Source: Sediminibacterium sp. FEMGT703S
Lineage (GTDB): Bacteria > Bacteroidota > Bacteroidia > Chitinophagales > Chitinophagaceae
Reading direction: 5' to 3'
DNA: 64,000 bases
Assembly: GCA_002786355.1 (NCBI GenBank)
Contig: PGCO01000002.1
Span: 186,001-250,000, forward strand
The notes below the pieces were generated by a model. It did no database searches. It worked only from the letters and a program-made list of their open reading frames with translations, and was not told the DNA's origin. Position 1 is the stretch's first letter, and each line of letters starts with the position of its first letter. This document shows positions 51,085-60,646 of the stretch, one piece after another. The translations under genes were made by a program, and so were the position numbers.

Positions 51085-53754
51085 TTAATGGATGTACACC
51101 AGGTTTTGCTTTAAGGGCAAATACCGACTACTGGGTCCAATCATCAATCTAAAATGGCCGGGCTCTGTTACCGTTAACCCCTTTTTGTTGATTAATGACA
51201 ATTTCGATGAATCAATGTTAAAATGCAAAGTTTTTGTTCCACCTGGAGCTATAGCAACCCGTTGAAAACCTTTGAGCGATAGAACAGGTGTGGCAACAGA
51301 AGACAATTCATCCCGAATATATAATTGTACCACTTCCTCCCCATCCCTTTTGCCAATGTTCGAAACATCTACACTAATGGTTACTGTTTGTTTTCCCTTA
51401 ATGGTATCTGAAGACAATTGCATATTGTGATACTTGAACTGCGTGTAACTTAATCCGAACCCAAAAGGGAATAAAGGTTCTCCACTGAGGTCATGATAAT
51501 CATCACCTCTGCCTGTTGGCTTATGGTTGTAAACCAAGGGCAATTGCCCTTCTGTTTGCGGGAATGTGATTGGCAATCGACCTGCAGGATTTGCTTTTCC
51601 AAAGAGTAAGTCTGCTACAGCATGACCGCCTTCTTCGCCTGGATACCATAGCATCATAATGCTTTTCACTTTATTGATCCAACGCTGCATGGTAATGGCA
51701 CTCCCCCCAACCAACAAAACAACAACAGGCTTGCCAGTTGCAGCAATGGCTTCAATCAATTGCTCTTGATGCGAAGGCAACGCTAAAGAAGCTCGATCTT
51801 GAAATTCCCCCTCGTGAATTCCTGCAACAACAATGGCCACATCAGATTGACTGGCAACACGACAGGCTGCTTCAATTTTTTGTGTCGCTAAATCATCTCC
51901 TTCTTTCGCCCACAAAAATTTTATTTGTCCATTGCCTTTTGATTCATAGAATTCAACTTTAATTGGGTAAGACTGCCCTTTTTCAAGATATACCTTAGTG
52001 GCATTCTGGTGATAACTAATTTTATCCCACTGATCAATCAATAACTGTTCATTTAAGAAAAGTCTGAATCCATCATTGCCTTCGAGTGCCAATTGATAAT
52101 GGCCTGAACTCGGCACCGTTATATACCCTTCGTAGCGAATTGAATAATGATCTGTTGTTAAAGCTGGATCAGGCGGCATAAATGTGTAAGCCGCATTAAT
52201 CTGATTGACTTGTACCGTTTTGATCAATTGATTGCCTGGTGCTATATCTTTATAAAAATTAGCGATTAATCCATTGGCTTTTAAAGATTGATCCGTGAAT
52301 AGATGGGTGGTTGGCACCAAACTCAATTTAGGTTGATGGAGTGTAGCTCCCTCTGCATATAAAACAGATTGATCAGCACTTAACTGACTTTTAATCCCTT
52401 CTAAAATATTGACAGTTCCATTGCCAGGTCCACTGTATCCGCCCAATCTTGCTTGCACTGCTTCATCACCAATTACTGCAATTTTTTTTATCGATGAATG
52501 AAGTGGCAAAAGTTGTTGTTCATTTTTAAGCAAGACAATTGATTTTATTGCGGCGTTCCTAGCTATAGATTTGTGCGCTGTAGCGTTCACCCATTTAGCT
52601 GCAATTGTTTCATCAACATATGGATGATCAAAAAGCCCTAAGTCAAATTTCACTTTTAACACTCTTCCAACTGCATCATCAATTCTTTCTTGTGGAATGG
52701 TTCCATCTAAAAATGGTGGAATAAATAGTTTGTAGTGGTCAAAACTAGTTTGAAAAATAACATCCAATCCATTGATTAATGCATCGGCTCCAGATGCAGG
52801 ATAGTCTTTGGTTGTATGATGTAATACAGTTGAACCACCCACTGCTCCCGCATCGGAAATAACAAACCCCTTAAAGCCCCAATCCTTTTTTAATTTTTTG
52901 TTCAGTAACCAATGATTGGCCGAACTTGGAGAACCATTCACTGAATTGTACGCAGTCATTATTGACCTCGCTCCTACTTGTTGAATAGCATGTTTAAATG
53001 GGGGGAAATGCAATTCGTCCAAAAAAGATTCACTTAAATGAATTGGATAACTATCTCTTCCACCATCTCCAATATTTGCAATAAAATGCTTAGGAGTGGT
53101 TATGATACCTGCATTTTCAAAACTACGCAAATAAGTGGCCGCCATTTGTGTAACTAAAAAAGGATCCTCACCATAGGTTTCTTCTGTTCTTCCCCAGCGA
53201 ACATCAGTTGCAATATTAAGTACTGGAGAAAGTATATCTCTTATACCTCTCACTTTTGTTTCAGTAGCAATTGCTTTTGCTACAGCACTCATTAATGTTG
53301 TATCAAAACTAGCAGCCAATGCAATTGATTGAGGAAAAGCGGTTGCGCCGCTTCTCACCAGTCCATGCAAGGCTTCATCAAATGGAATGAATGGTATACC
53401 TAGTCTTGTTTCATTTATGAAATACCGCTGAATACGATTAATTTTTTGCGCCAGTAATAACGCATTTTCTTTTGTATTGTATTGCAACATTTGTTGCCCA
53501 GCACCTTCCGCAATAGATGCAGCACTCACTTGAAAGCCAAATATACCATGCTTGTACTGATTGGAATCTTTCCCTAGGTCGCCAGGTATCATGAACAATT
53601 GCCAAAACTTTTCAGTTGGTGTCATTCGACGGATTAAATCAGCAACCCTTTGCTCAGTAGTATAAGCAGGACTTTTATAAATGGGTAATTGCTGCGCAGA
53701 TAAAGGGGCAGAAAAGCAAATGCCAAGTAATATTTGAAACAATAGAAATCTCAT
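51085..53754 (-). CDS. Secreted GH3 beta-glycosidase with PA14 domain
   Basis: 889 residues with a signal peptide (to about residue 20, APLSAQ). GH3 N-terminal barrel: KHF (His223), the nucleophile Asp301 in FVISDAGAVGGS. The alpha/beta sandwich is split by a PA14 domain (GHYQLALEGNDGFRLFLNEQ, about residues 480-620), and a fibronectin-III-like C-terminus ends the protein (VTISVDVSNIGKRDGEEVVQ). Such enzymes act as beta-glucosidases or xylosidases; PA14 often shapes substrate choice. It is directly followed by the short MG2/plug gene. Confidence 0.93.
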   Translation of the reverse strand: MRFLLFQILLGICFSAPLSAQQLPIYKSPAYTTEQRVADLIRRMTPTEKFWQLFMIPGDLGKDSNQYKHGIFGFQVSAASIAEGAGQQMLQYNTKENALLLAQKINRIQRYFINETRLGIPFIPFDEALHGLVRSGATAFPQSIALAASFDTTLMSAVAKAIATETKVRGIRDILSPVLNIATDVRWGRTEETYGEDPFLVTQMAATYLRSFENAGIITTPKHFIANIGDGGRDSYPIHLSESFLDELHFPPFKHAIQQVGARSIMTAYNSVNGSPSSANHWLLNKKLKKDWGFKGFVISDAGAVGGSTVLHHTTKDYPASGADALINGLDVIFQTSFDHYKLFIPPFLDGTIPQERIDDAVGRVLKVKFDLGLFDHPYVDETIAAKWVNATAHKSIARNAAIKSIVLLKNEQQLLPLHSSIKKIAVIGDEAVQARLGGYSGPGNGTVNILEGIKSQLSADQSVLYAEGATLHQPKLSLVPTTHLFTDQSLKANGLIANFYKDIAPGNQLIKTVQVNQINAAYTFMPPDPALTTDHYSIRYEGYITVPSSGHYQLALEGNDGFRLFLNEQLLIDQWDKISYHQNATKVYLEKGQSYPIKVEFYESKGNGQIKFLWAKEGDDLATQKIEAACRVASQSDVAIVVAGIHEGEFQDRASLALPSHQEQLIEAIAATGKPVVVLLVGGSAITMQRWINKVKSIMMLWYPGEEGGHAVADLLFGKANPAGRLPITFPQTEGQLPLVYNHKPTGRGDDYHDLSGEPLFPFGFGLSYTQFKYHNMQLSSDTIKGKQTVTISVDVSNIGKRDGEEVVQLYIRDELSSVATPVLSLKGFQRVAIAPGGTKTLHFNIDSSKLSLINKKGLTVTEPGHFRLMIGPSSRYLPLKQNLVYIH

Positions 53755-53824
53755 AAAATGAAATTAAGGAAAACATGAATTCATTATCATTTATAATCTT
53801 AACTTCAAAATCATATTCTTCATT

Positions 53825-55084
53825 ATGCACAAAAGAACTTTTTTAAAAAGCATCACGCTAGCTGGGTTAGGCCTGCCTCAATTAGGAAAATCAAATACCA
53901 GTAGTTTAATAATAGACTCAAATCTTCCTGCCCCAATTGTTGCAAAAGATGAAAAATTTTGGAAGTCTGTACGTGCGCTGTATAAAATCAAATCAGATTA
54001 CATAAATCTCGAAAGCGGTTATTACAACATGCTTCCTGAGGAAACATTAGAACAATATTTAGCTATAATTAAGGAAGTAAATTACCATGCTTCTTTTTAT
54101 ATGCGTACCCGACAATTTAAAGAACGTGCAGCTCAGAATCAATTAATTGCTCAATTTTTAGGTGGTTCCGAAGAAGAAATTGTTTTGACAAGAAATACAA
54201 CAGAATCTTTAGACCTCATTATTAGTGGTTATCCTTGGCAATTGGGTGATGAAGCCATTTATGCAGAACAAGATTATGGCGCAATGATTGACATGTTTAA
54301 GCAAGTAGCTAAAAGAAATGGAGTCGTGAATAAAATGGTATCTGTTCCAAATATTCCCCAATCAGATGAAGAGATTGTAAGCATCTACGAAAAAGCAATT
54401 ACGCCAAAAACAAAATTGATAATGATTTGCCATATCATCAATATTACTGGACAAATTCTTCCAGTTAAAAAAATTTGTGATATGGCACATAAATATGGAG
54501 TTGAAGTGATGGTTGATGGGGCACATGCTGTTGCACAAATTCAATTTAATATCTCTGAGCTTGGCTGCGATTATTATGGTGCAAGTTTACACAAATGGTT
54601 AGCAGTACCATTAGGAGTTGGAGTGCTTTATGTAAAAAAAGAACATCAATCTAAAATATGGCCCCTCATTGGAGAAAATGAATCCGTACAAGGAATTAAT
54701 CGACTAAATCATTTTGGAACTAACCCTGTCCATACTTATCTAGCTTTACAATTCGCTATACAATTCCATCATAAAATTGGCGCAGCGAATAAAGAGGAAA
54801 GACTTAGATATTTACAACAGTACTGGACTACTAAAGTCATTTCAATCCCCAATATAATTTTAAATACCCCTTCAGAAAGCAAGCGGTCTTGTGCAATTGC
54901 TAATGTGGGGATTAAAGGATTAAAACCAGCTGATATGGCAGAAACGCTGCTAAAAAAATACCGCATTTATACGGTCGCCATAGACAGTGCGGGTGTACAT
55001 GGCTGCAGAATAACGCCCAATGTGTTCACCACTTTAGCAGAACTTGATCAATTTGTTGCTGCTTTAAAAGAAATGGCTGCTTAA
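53825..55084 (+). CDS. Class V aminotransferase with exported-type N-terminus
   Basis: 419 residues of the PLP-dependent class V fold (isopenicillin N epimerase/cysteine desulfurase-like). TRNTTESLDLIISGYPW binds the cofactor phosphate, VDGAHAVAQIQFNISELG holds the PLP aspartate, and SLHKWLAVPLGVGVLYV contains the Schiff-base Lys. The N-terminus MHKRTFLKSITLAGLGLPQL resembles a Tat signal with Lys-Arg in place of the twin Arg, suggesting periplasmic location. The substrate is unknown. Its stop overlaps that of the convergent TonB receptor gene by 4 bases. Confidence 0.85.
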   Translation: MHKRTFLKSITLAGLGLPQLGKSNTSSLIIDSNLPAPIVAKDEKFWKSVRALYKIKSDYINLESGYYNMLPEETLEQYLAIIKEVNYHASFYMRTRQFKERAAQNQLIAQFLGGSEEEIVLTRNTTESLDLIISGYPWQLGDEAIYAEQDYGAMIDMFKQVAKRNGVVNKMVSVPNIPQSDEEIVSIYEKAITPKTKLIMICHIINITGQILPVKKICDMAHKYGVEVMVDGAHAVAQIQFNISELGCDYYGASLHKWLAVPLGVGVLYVKKEHQSKIWPLIGENESVQGINRLNHFGTNPVHTYLALQFAIQFHHKIGAANKEERLRYLQQYWTTKVISIPNIILNTPSESKRSCAIANVGIKGLKPADMAETLLKKYRIYTVAIDSAGVHGCRITPNVFTTLAELDQFVAALKEMAA

Positions 55085-56991
55085 TTAAATACAAGCCTTG
55101 CACCTGCTTGCAACCACCTGCCTGGTAAAGGTGCGCCAATAAAATCATTGATGGTGCTATTAAATAAATTATCGGCTTGAATAAAGACTACATGCTTCAC
55201 TTTATTGAAACGTAAATTTATTTTAGCATTCATTACAAAATAGTCACTATTGATTGGTAAAAGAATTGGGTTAGCTGTTCGCTCATTTCTACTTTTATAT
55301 AACCCCGTTAAATTAAAGTCTACGAATTTTGTTGTAAAAGTTGTAGCAAAATTGGCTAAGAATTTAGGAGCAGAAGAAAGGTAAAAACTCAATGGTCCAC
55401 TCTTGCTGTCCGTATTAATCCAAATTAACCCTGATTTGAATTTGATGGATTGGGTTGCACTGATTTTTTTATCTAACAAATAATCCAGTTCAATCCCATT
55501 GACTTGAACATTACTTTGGTTTTTAGCTAATAAATAATTCCCGCCCACCACTAAATTTTCTTTTCTTGGCATATCTGCATATGCAGTAAGTGACCAATCA
55601 ATTAAGTCTCGGCTATTTCTATTAAATACACTAAAAGAAAATTTACTGTTTGCATTTGCAATCCAATCTAGTCCAATCTCGTAATTAAAACTTTTTTCAG
55701 CTTGCAAATTTGGATTACCAATTGAACCACTCCTAATACCCGTTCTATTGTAGTTGTTAAATAATTCTGTAAAATCTGCATTACGATAAGCATATCCAGC
55801 ACTTGCTCTTAATTGAATTTGATTTAATTGATAAGAAAGGTTGAGTTGTGGAACAAAAACCCACCCTCCATTTGATGCATACTCAACTCTTAAAGAAGTA
55901 TTGGAGGAAAAATGGCTATTAAAAGATTCTTGCCAAACTCCATATAAAGCCATTTGATGCACTGAATGTCTACCTCTGTCATTTGACCGTATATTCCTAC
56001 CTATGTACTGCCCTCCAATAGTGTATTTTGTGTTATTGCTTTGATTACGCAAAAACAAGGCATTCAGCTGAAATAGGTTGGAAAAACTGGAATTTGCTGA
56101 GGAAATTGAACTGAACCGATAATTGTCTTCTGTATTTTTGAATCCAGCATAAATCATTACCTGATTTTTATCTTTTTGATAATGTGCATTAAGTTGATTC
56201 CAAAAAATTTTAACCCTTTCTACTGCTGTATCGGAACTAAATGAAGTATAAAAATTTTGTGCTGCAAAGGATCGGTCATTGTATGCAGTTCTAAAAGAAG
56301 TTTCCCAAAAGCCTTTCTTCTTGTTCCAAGCCATTGAAAAAGCATTTTCTCTCATAAATCCAGTAATCCCTCTTTGTTGAGGACCATCAGCACTATTTCT
56401 TAATGCTGAAATTTGAAATTGCTGATTATTTTTATTTGTACTAAAATACCCTGAACTACTGAAAAGGCCTAATTGACCTGATGCCAATTGAATGATACCA
56501 GTATTTCCAGCTTGCCTTTTTTGAGAAAAGGTTTTTGTAGTTATATATATCACCCCTCCTACGGCATCTGACCCAAATACTCCTGAGGAAGCCCCTTTTA
56601 AAATTTCAATTTTTTCAATTTCATCTAATATTACTGGAATATAACCACTAAAATGCCCCGTATTGGGGTCATTCAACCTTAAGCCATCCAAAATCACCAA
56701 TACCTGTTGAAATGTACCTCCTCTCATGCTAATATCACTTTGAGCCCCTAATGCACCTCTACTTTGTACATCAATCCCCGGTAAAAAACGTAATAATTCA
56801 TCTGGGGTTCTAACAGGCAATTGCGCTATATCTTTAGCTGTAATAACTGTTATATTTCTTCCTGTTTTAGATGCCCTAGTTTCATAAAAAGAACTCGTTA
56901 CTGTAACAGGATCTAATTTCAATTCATCTGTTTGGGCAAACAATGATTGAATGCATGCGAACAAAGTAAACAATAAACCAATCTTCTTCAA
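55081..56991 (-). CDS. TonB-dependent outer-membrane receptor (BtuB-like)
   Basis: 636 residues: signal peptide (LLFTLFACIQSLFA), plug domain (VTVTSSFYETRASKTGRNIT, then LPGIDVQSRGALGAQSDISM and IEILKGASSGVFGSDAVGGV) and a beta-barrel ending in LPGRWLQAGARLVFN. Size and plug resemble cobalamin or siderophore receptors rather than SusC. The start codon is TTG at 56989-56991: no in-frame ATG or GTG lies between the upstream promoter box and the signal peptide. No cobalamin riboswitch fits in the 44-base gap upstream, so B12 is not supported as substrate. Confidence 0.88.
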   Translation of the reverse strand: MKKIGLLFTLFACIQSLFAQTDELKLDPVTVTSSFYETRASKTGRNITVITAKDIAQLPVRTPDELLRFLPGIDVQSRGALGAQSDISMRGGTFQQVLVILDGLRLNDPNTGHFSGYIPVILDEIEKIEILKGASSGVFGSDAVGGVIYITTKTFSQKRQAGNTGIIQLASGQLGLFSSSGYFSTNKNNQQFQISALRNSADGPQQRGITGFMRENAFSMAWNKKKGFWETSFRTAYNDRSFAAQNFYTSFSSDTAVERVKIFWNQLNAHYQKDKNQVMIYAGFKNTEDNYRFSSISSANSSFSNLFQLNALFLRNQSNNTKYTIGGQYIGRNIRSNDRGRHSVHQMALYGVWQESFNSHFSSNTSLRVEYASNGGWVFVPQLNLSYQLNQIQLRASAGYAYRNADFTELFNNYNRTGIRSGSIGNPNLQAEKSFNYEIGLDWIANANSKFSFSVFNRNSRDLIDWSLTAYADMPRKENLVVGGNYLLAKNQSNVQVNGIELDYLLDKKISATQSIKFKSGLIWINTDSKSGPLSFYLSSAPKFLANFATTFTTKFVDFNLTGLYKSRNERTANPILLPINSDYFVMNAKINLRFNKVKHVVFIQADNLFNSTINDFIGAPLPGRWLQAGARLVFN

Positions 56992-57010
56992 GTGACTATT
57001 TTTAGGGGGG

Positions 57011-57018
57011 CAAAACTA
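57011..57018 (-). promoter_or_regulatory. Minus-7 box of the TonB-dependent receptor gene
   Basis: TAGTTTTG on the minus strand matches TAnnTTTG exactly and lies 19 bases before the TTG start of the receptor. A small hairpin (AAGGC / GCCTT, 57018-57033) overlaps its upstream side. No minus-33 TTTG is present at 19 bases. Confidence 0.45.
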
Positions 57019-57035
57019 AGGCAAATCAGCCTTTG

Positions 57036-59429
57036 TTATTCTAAAACTCTAACTACTCTCGTCATTTTTCCTTTGGCATTAATCCCTTCTAAAACTATTT
57101 GCAATTTGGTTGAAACATCATTGTTATAAAATTCAACTTTATATCTTGGCGATTTCTTATTAGTCATGATATAAGGATTCCAATACAAGGTATTTCTGGT
57201 ATCTGGTTCAAAAGCGGCAGCAGACTTATCATATACAGGATTGTAGAATTCTTTGAATCGGGAATAACCTGCCAAAATAGTACTCTCCATCCCTTTAACA
57301 TTTTGACCGCCCTTAGATGCTCCTTCCCCTTTTTTAGTATAAACAACTATTGCTCCACTTGCTCCACCACCACCAGACCCAAAAAATGGAGGTCTAAAAA
57401 CTTTGATATAAGCAACATCAGTAACCGGTATAGTAGCAACCATGCCAACATCTGCTCTCATTTCATTTAAATAAATATCAGGCACTCCTCCTCGCCAATT
57501 CAAACTAGCACCTGCACCAGATCCCGATATTTGTAACCCGGCTACTTTACCTTGCAAATAGGTTAAGATATCGATAGGTGCAGCCATCCCATCTGACAAA
57601 TCAAAACTATAGCCATCTCCTCTTGAAAACAATCCAGAGGCATAGGTTTCATCTAGCACTTCCAACTTTGACTTGGTTTTTGCTTTCACAACTACTTCTG
57701 ATAATGTGGCTGATGCCATTAACCTTCGGAGTTTTTCTTGCTCCGATAAAAAATAATTCATACGAACAATTGCCATAGAATCTATTCCCCCCCAAACAGG
57801 CGGGATACTACCCAAATTCACTTTAGCACCATTTTCTTTACGGAGTAAGCCATTTTCGATTTTAACTTGAGTGGCACTACTCAGTTTACTGTTATTATTA
57901 AACCCGTAGTAAACCTTTAAAGTGTCATAAAAGAATAAACCCGTTTGCTCAAAATTCCCATTCCCGTCAATTCCTGCAAATAGTAAACTTTTACTACTGT
58001 CTTTGGCGGCTAAAACAAAATTAAGTTGCTGATCTTTTACCATACCTGGCTTTATTCCAAAAACACTACCCTTTAAAGACATGAAATTATTTTCAGGCAT
58101 GAATTTAATTTCAGGGCCAATTCCTGCTTTTATTTGCTCCCAATTCATTTTCCGCCATCCATTGGTCATCATTACCAAATCCAATTTGCTGGTTATACTA
58201 TCAGCATCGCTTTGAAAATAATAAGCCGGATTATGAACGTACCCTTTTATTTCGCTTGAAAGCAAAAAACTAGAATAAATAGAATGGGGGTCTGCGCTAT
58301 TAGCGCCTGCATCATAAACAGATACAGACATATTGGTCATTGTGGTATCTGAAACTATTATTTCAAAACTATTTAAGCCTCTTTTATTCAAATTCGTATA
58401 AATAGGATTCAACTTTGCACTAAAATCGTGCGTATGATTATTTATAAACACGATTCGTTCTGCAACCGGTATCCAATCTGAGGTGAATAAAGTAAACTGT
58501 ACAATACCGGTGGGTAATTCATCAATAGGAATTTCAGCTCGCTGAAAATTTCGCTCCACCATTTTCAGCCCTACTTTAAACATCAATGTTTGGTTCATAT
58601 GAACCAATAGGTTCATATGCTTGAAAGTTTCACCTGCATTGGCAGACCGTTCAAATTGTAAAAAAGCCTTTTCATTATTGGTTCGTACAGTAAGTACCGC
58701 TCCTTCTTTTTTAATGTCGGTAATTTTGGTAATACCAGAACGTCCAAATTCATCGGTCCAATTTATTTGGTATTGTTGGCCTGCTAGCGGTCGCAACATA
58801 AATACGCCCATTCCATCGTGCTGTACCTTTATAGTATCTAGTACTTTTTTTTGTGCATCAATCAATACGCCTTTAAGCTTTACTGGTAATCCAGATTGAT
58901 TGAGGGCTTTGAATGCAACGCGAGAATTCAATCCTTCAACCAATACCCCACTTTCAGGAAAAATTACAATTTTAGAAGGTTCTGGAAGTTTCCCTATAAC
59001 GATTGCTCCCCCATTAATAGGAATATTTTTTTGAAATAAATAAGCAATATCATCATTTAGCATCCATCTTGTAAAAGCTTTTACATGTAAAAAAGCACCT
59101 TTGTAATTGGCCGGTATTTCAAAACTTCCTTTTGCAGTTGCCTGAAAAAGTGGGCTTACTGTTTGTTTAACAAGTACTCCTGATGTATCGTACCATTCTA
59201 CATATAAATTTTTACTTAAAAGACTCGGTTCATTAACTGCTAGCAAGTAGGCTTTATAAAATAAAGTATCGCCTGTATTGTAATATGGTCTGTCAAAATG
59301 TACATGTATTTTTTCCTTGGGAAACCCTTCTGCATATACATTCATCATAGAATCAATCTGTTGCGCATAGGTTGGTTGAATTACCCCAAAGAAGAAAAAA
59401 GTAACGATGATTAATTTCAGACACTTCAT
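57036..59429 (-). CDS. Exported MG2/TonB-plug-like protein, long paralogue
   Basis: 797 residues with a signal peptide (MKCLKLIIVTFFFFGVIQ, cleaved near YAQQ). The N-terminal part is alpha-2-macroglobulin-like: EKIHVHFDRPYYNTGDTLFY is the typical MG2 start. The C-terminal part is a TonB-plug-like domain without a barrel: LQGKVAGLQISG, VAYIKVFRPPFFGSGGG and GAIVVYTKKGEG. Such proteins are widespread in Bacteroidota and of unknown function. It shares the C-terminal pattern with the 49.3-51.1 kb protein. It lies 45 bases upstream of the receptor gene, so the two may act together. Confidence 0.82.
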   Translation of the reverse strand: MKCLKLIIVTFFFFGVIQPTYAQQIDSMMNVYAEGFPKEKIHVHFDRPYYNTGDTLFYKAYLLAVNEPSLLSKNLYVEWYDTSGVLVKQTVSPLFQATAKGSFEIPANYKGAFLHVKAFTRWMLNDDIAYLFQKNIPINGGAIVIGKLPEPSKIVIFPESGVLVEGLNSRVAFKALNQSGLPVKLKGVLIDAQKKVLDTIKVQHDGMGVFMLRPLAGQQYQINWTDEFGRSGITKITDIKKEGAVLTVRTNNEKAFLQFERSANAGETFKHMNLLVHMNQTLMFKVGLKMVERNFQRAEIPIDELPTGIVQFTLFTSDWIPVAERIVFINNHTHDFSAKLNPIYTNLNKRGLNSFEIIVSDTTMTNMSVSVYDAGANSADPHSIYSSFLLSSEIKGYVHNPAYYFQSDADSITSKLDLVMMTNGWRKMNWEQIKAGIGPEIKFMPENNFMSLKGSVFGIKPGMVKDQQLNFVLAAKDSSKSLLFAGIDGNGNFEQTGLFFYDTLKVYYGFNNNSKLSSATQVKIENGLLRKENGAKVNLGSIPPVWGGIDSMAIVRMNYFLSEQEKLRRLMASATLSEVVVKAKTKSKLEVLDETYASGLFSRGDGYSFDLSDGMAAPIDILTYLQGKVAGLQISGSGAGASLNWRGGVPDIYLNEMRADVGMVATIPVTDVAYIKVFRPPFFGSGGGGASGAIVVYTKKGEGASKGGQNVKGMESTILAGYSRFKEFYNPVYDKSAAAFEPDTRNTLYWNPYIMTNKKSPRYKVEFYNNDVSTKLQIVLEGINAKGKMTRVVRVLE

Positions 59430-59524
59430 TAGCTATTCAATTTTAACTGAAAGATACTTTGTCCTGCTCAACTTACAAAGCAGATCAAATTGGTTGCATA
59501 AGCTTTCTTAACTATTTTTATAGC

Positions 59525-59998
59525 ATGAAGATACGCCTGCTATCTGTTGGTAAAGTTCATGAGCCCTCTTTTAAACATGGCATTGAGGATTTTACTCAAA
59601 GAATTAACAAATATTTTAAGGCGGAATGGGTAATCATTCCTACAGCCAAAAATGCTGCTAGCTTATCTGAAATTGAATTAAAAAAAGCAGAAGCAACCTC
59701 CATCCTTTCTCATATTGAAAAAGAGGATTATCTAATTTTGATGGATGAAAGAGGTAAATTATTGAGTTCCCCACAGTTGGCTCAATTTATACAGCAAAGG
59801 GCCAATGAAAGCAATAAACAATTGGTTTTTTTAATTGGAGGTGCATTCGGGGTAGACGCAAGTATTACGAATAGAGCACAATTCATCTGGAGCTTTTCTC
59901 CATTGGTATTTCCGCATATGTTGGCCAGATTAATTTTATCAGAACAATTATACCGAGCTTGCACCATAATTAGAAACGAAAAATACCACCATATTTAA
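59525..59998 (+). CDS. rlmH: 23S rRNA pseudouridine-1915 N3-methyltransferase
   Basis: Methylates pseudouridine 1915 of 23S rRNA in helix 69, on the assembled 70S ribosome, using SAM. The SPOUT knot region VFLIGGAFGVD and the C-terminal signature YRACTIIRNEKYHH are diagnostic. ATG 59525 gives 157 residues, the normal size, starting MKIRLLSVGKVHEP; the open frame upstream to 59459 is not conserved. It is followed 3 bases later by a rhomboid gene. Confidence 0.96.
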   Translation: MKIRLLSVGKVHEPSFKHGIEDFTQRINKYFKAEWVIIPTAKNAASLSEIELKKAEATSILSHIEKEDYLILMDERGKLLSSPQLAQFIQQRANESNKQLVFLIGGAFGVDASITNRAQFIWSFSPLVFPHMLARLILSEQLYRACTIIRNEKYHHI

Positions 59999-60001
59999 TC
60001 C

Positions 60002-60646
60002 ATGATTACGTTAACCATCAGCATTATCCTTTTGACCAGTTTAATATCATTTACTGCTTTTTCAAATCAAAAAGTATTAGACGATTTAATATTTTATCCA
60101 CCTGCAATAAGCAACAGAAATCAATGGTATAGATTCATCACCAGTGGCTTAATACATGCTGATATTATGCACTTAGTATTTAATATGTACTCCTTTTATT
60201 TATTTGGAGATTTAGTAGAAAAATCATTCTCACAAATTTTTGGGGATAGCGGGAAAGCCCTTTACATTATACTTTATGTTGTTTCCTTAATCGTGTGTTT
60301 ACTACCCACCTATTTAAATAATTTAAACAATTATCATTATAGAAGTTTAGGCGCATCGGGTGCAGTATCAGCCGTTATTTTTGCGGGTATATTTTTATAC
60401 CCAACAATGGGAATGGGTATTTTCCCGATACCATTTCACATTCCGGGATTTGTATTTGGCCCATTGTATTTAATTCTATCTGCTTACTTAGCCAAAAAAG
60501 GGCACGGGAATATTAATCACTCTGCACATATTTGGGGGGCTATATTTGGAATTGTATTTGTAATTATCACCACCAGCTTTATGACAAGATTCAATGCATT
60601 GGAGAACTTCTTCAATGCAATAAAATTATACTTAGGTGCCCTTTAG
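60002..60646 (+). CDS. Rhomboid family intramembrane serine protease
   Basis: 214 residues, six membrane helices. Rhomboid catalytic features: HLVFNMYSFYLFG (oxyanion Asn), the nucleophile Ser in SLGASGAVSAVIF and the catalytic His in HSAHIWGAIFG. The fold is the minimal six-helix form. The substrate is unknown. It follows rlmH by 3 bases, and its end overlaps the tilS end by 4 bases in convergent orientation. Confidence 0.92.
   Translation: MITLTISIILLTSLISFTAFSNQKVLDDLIFYPPAISNRNQWYRFITSGLIHADIMHLVFNMYSFYLFGDLVEKSFSQIFGDSGKALYIILYVVSLIVCLLPTYLNNLNNYHYRSLGASGAVSAVIFAGIFLYPTMGMGIFPIPFHIPGFVFGPLYLILSAYLAKKGHGNINHSAHIWGAIFGIVFVIITTSFMTRFNALENFFNAIKLYLGAL

Noticed and set aside
56992..57035. 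Cobalamin riboswitch before the BtuB-like receptor
   Set aside because: The gap is only 44 bases, too short for the roughly 200-base element, and no B12-box motif is present.
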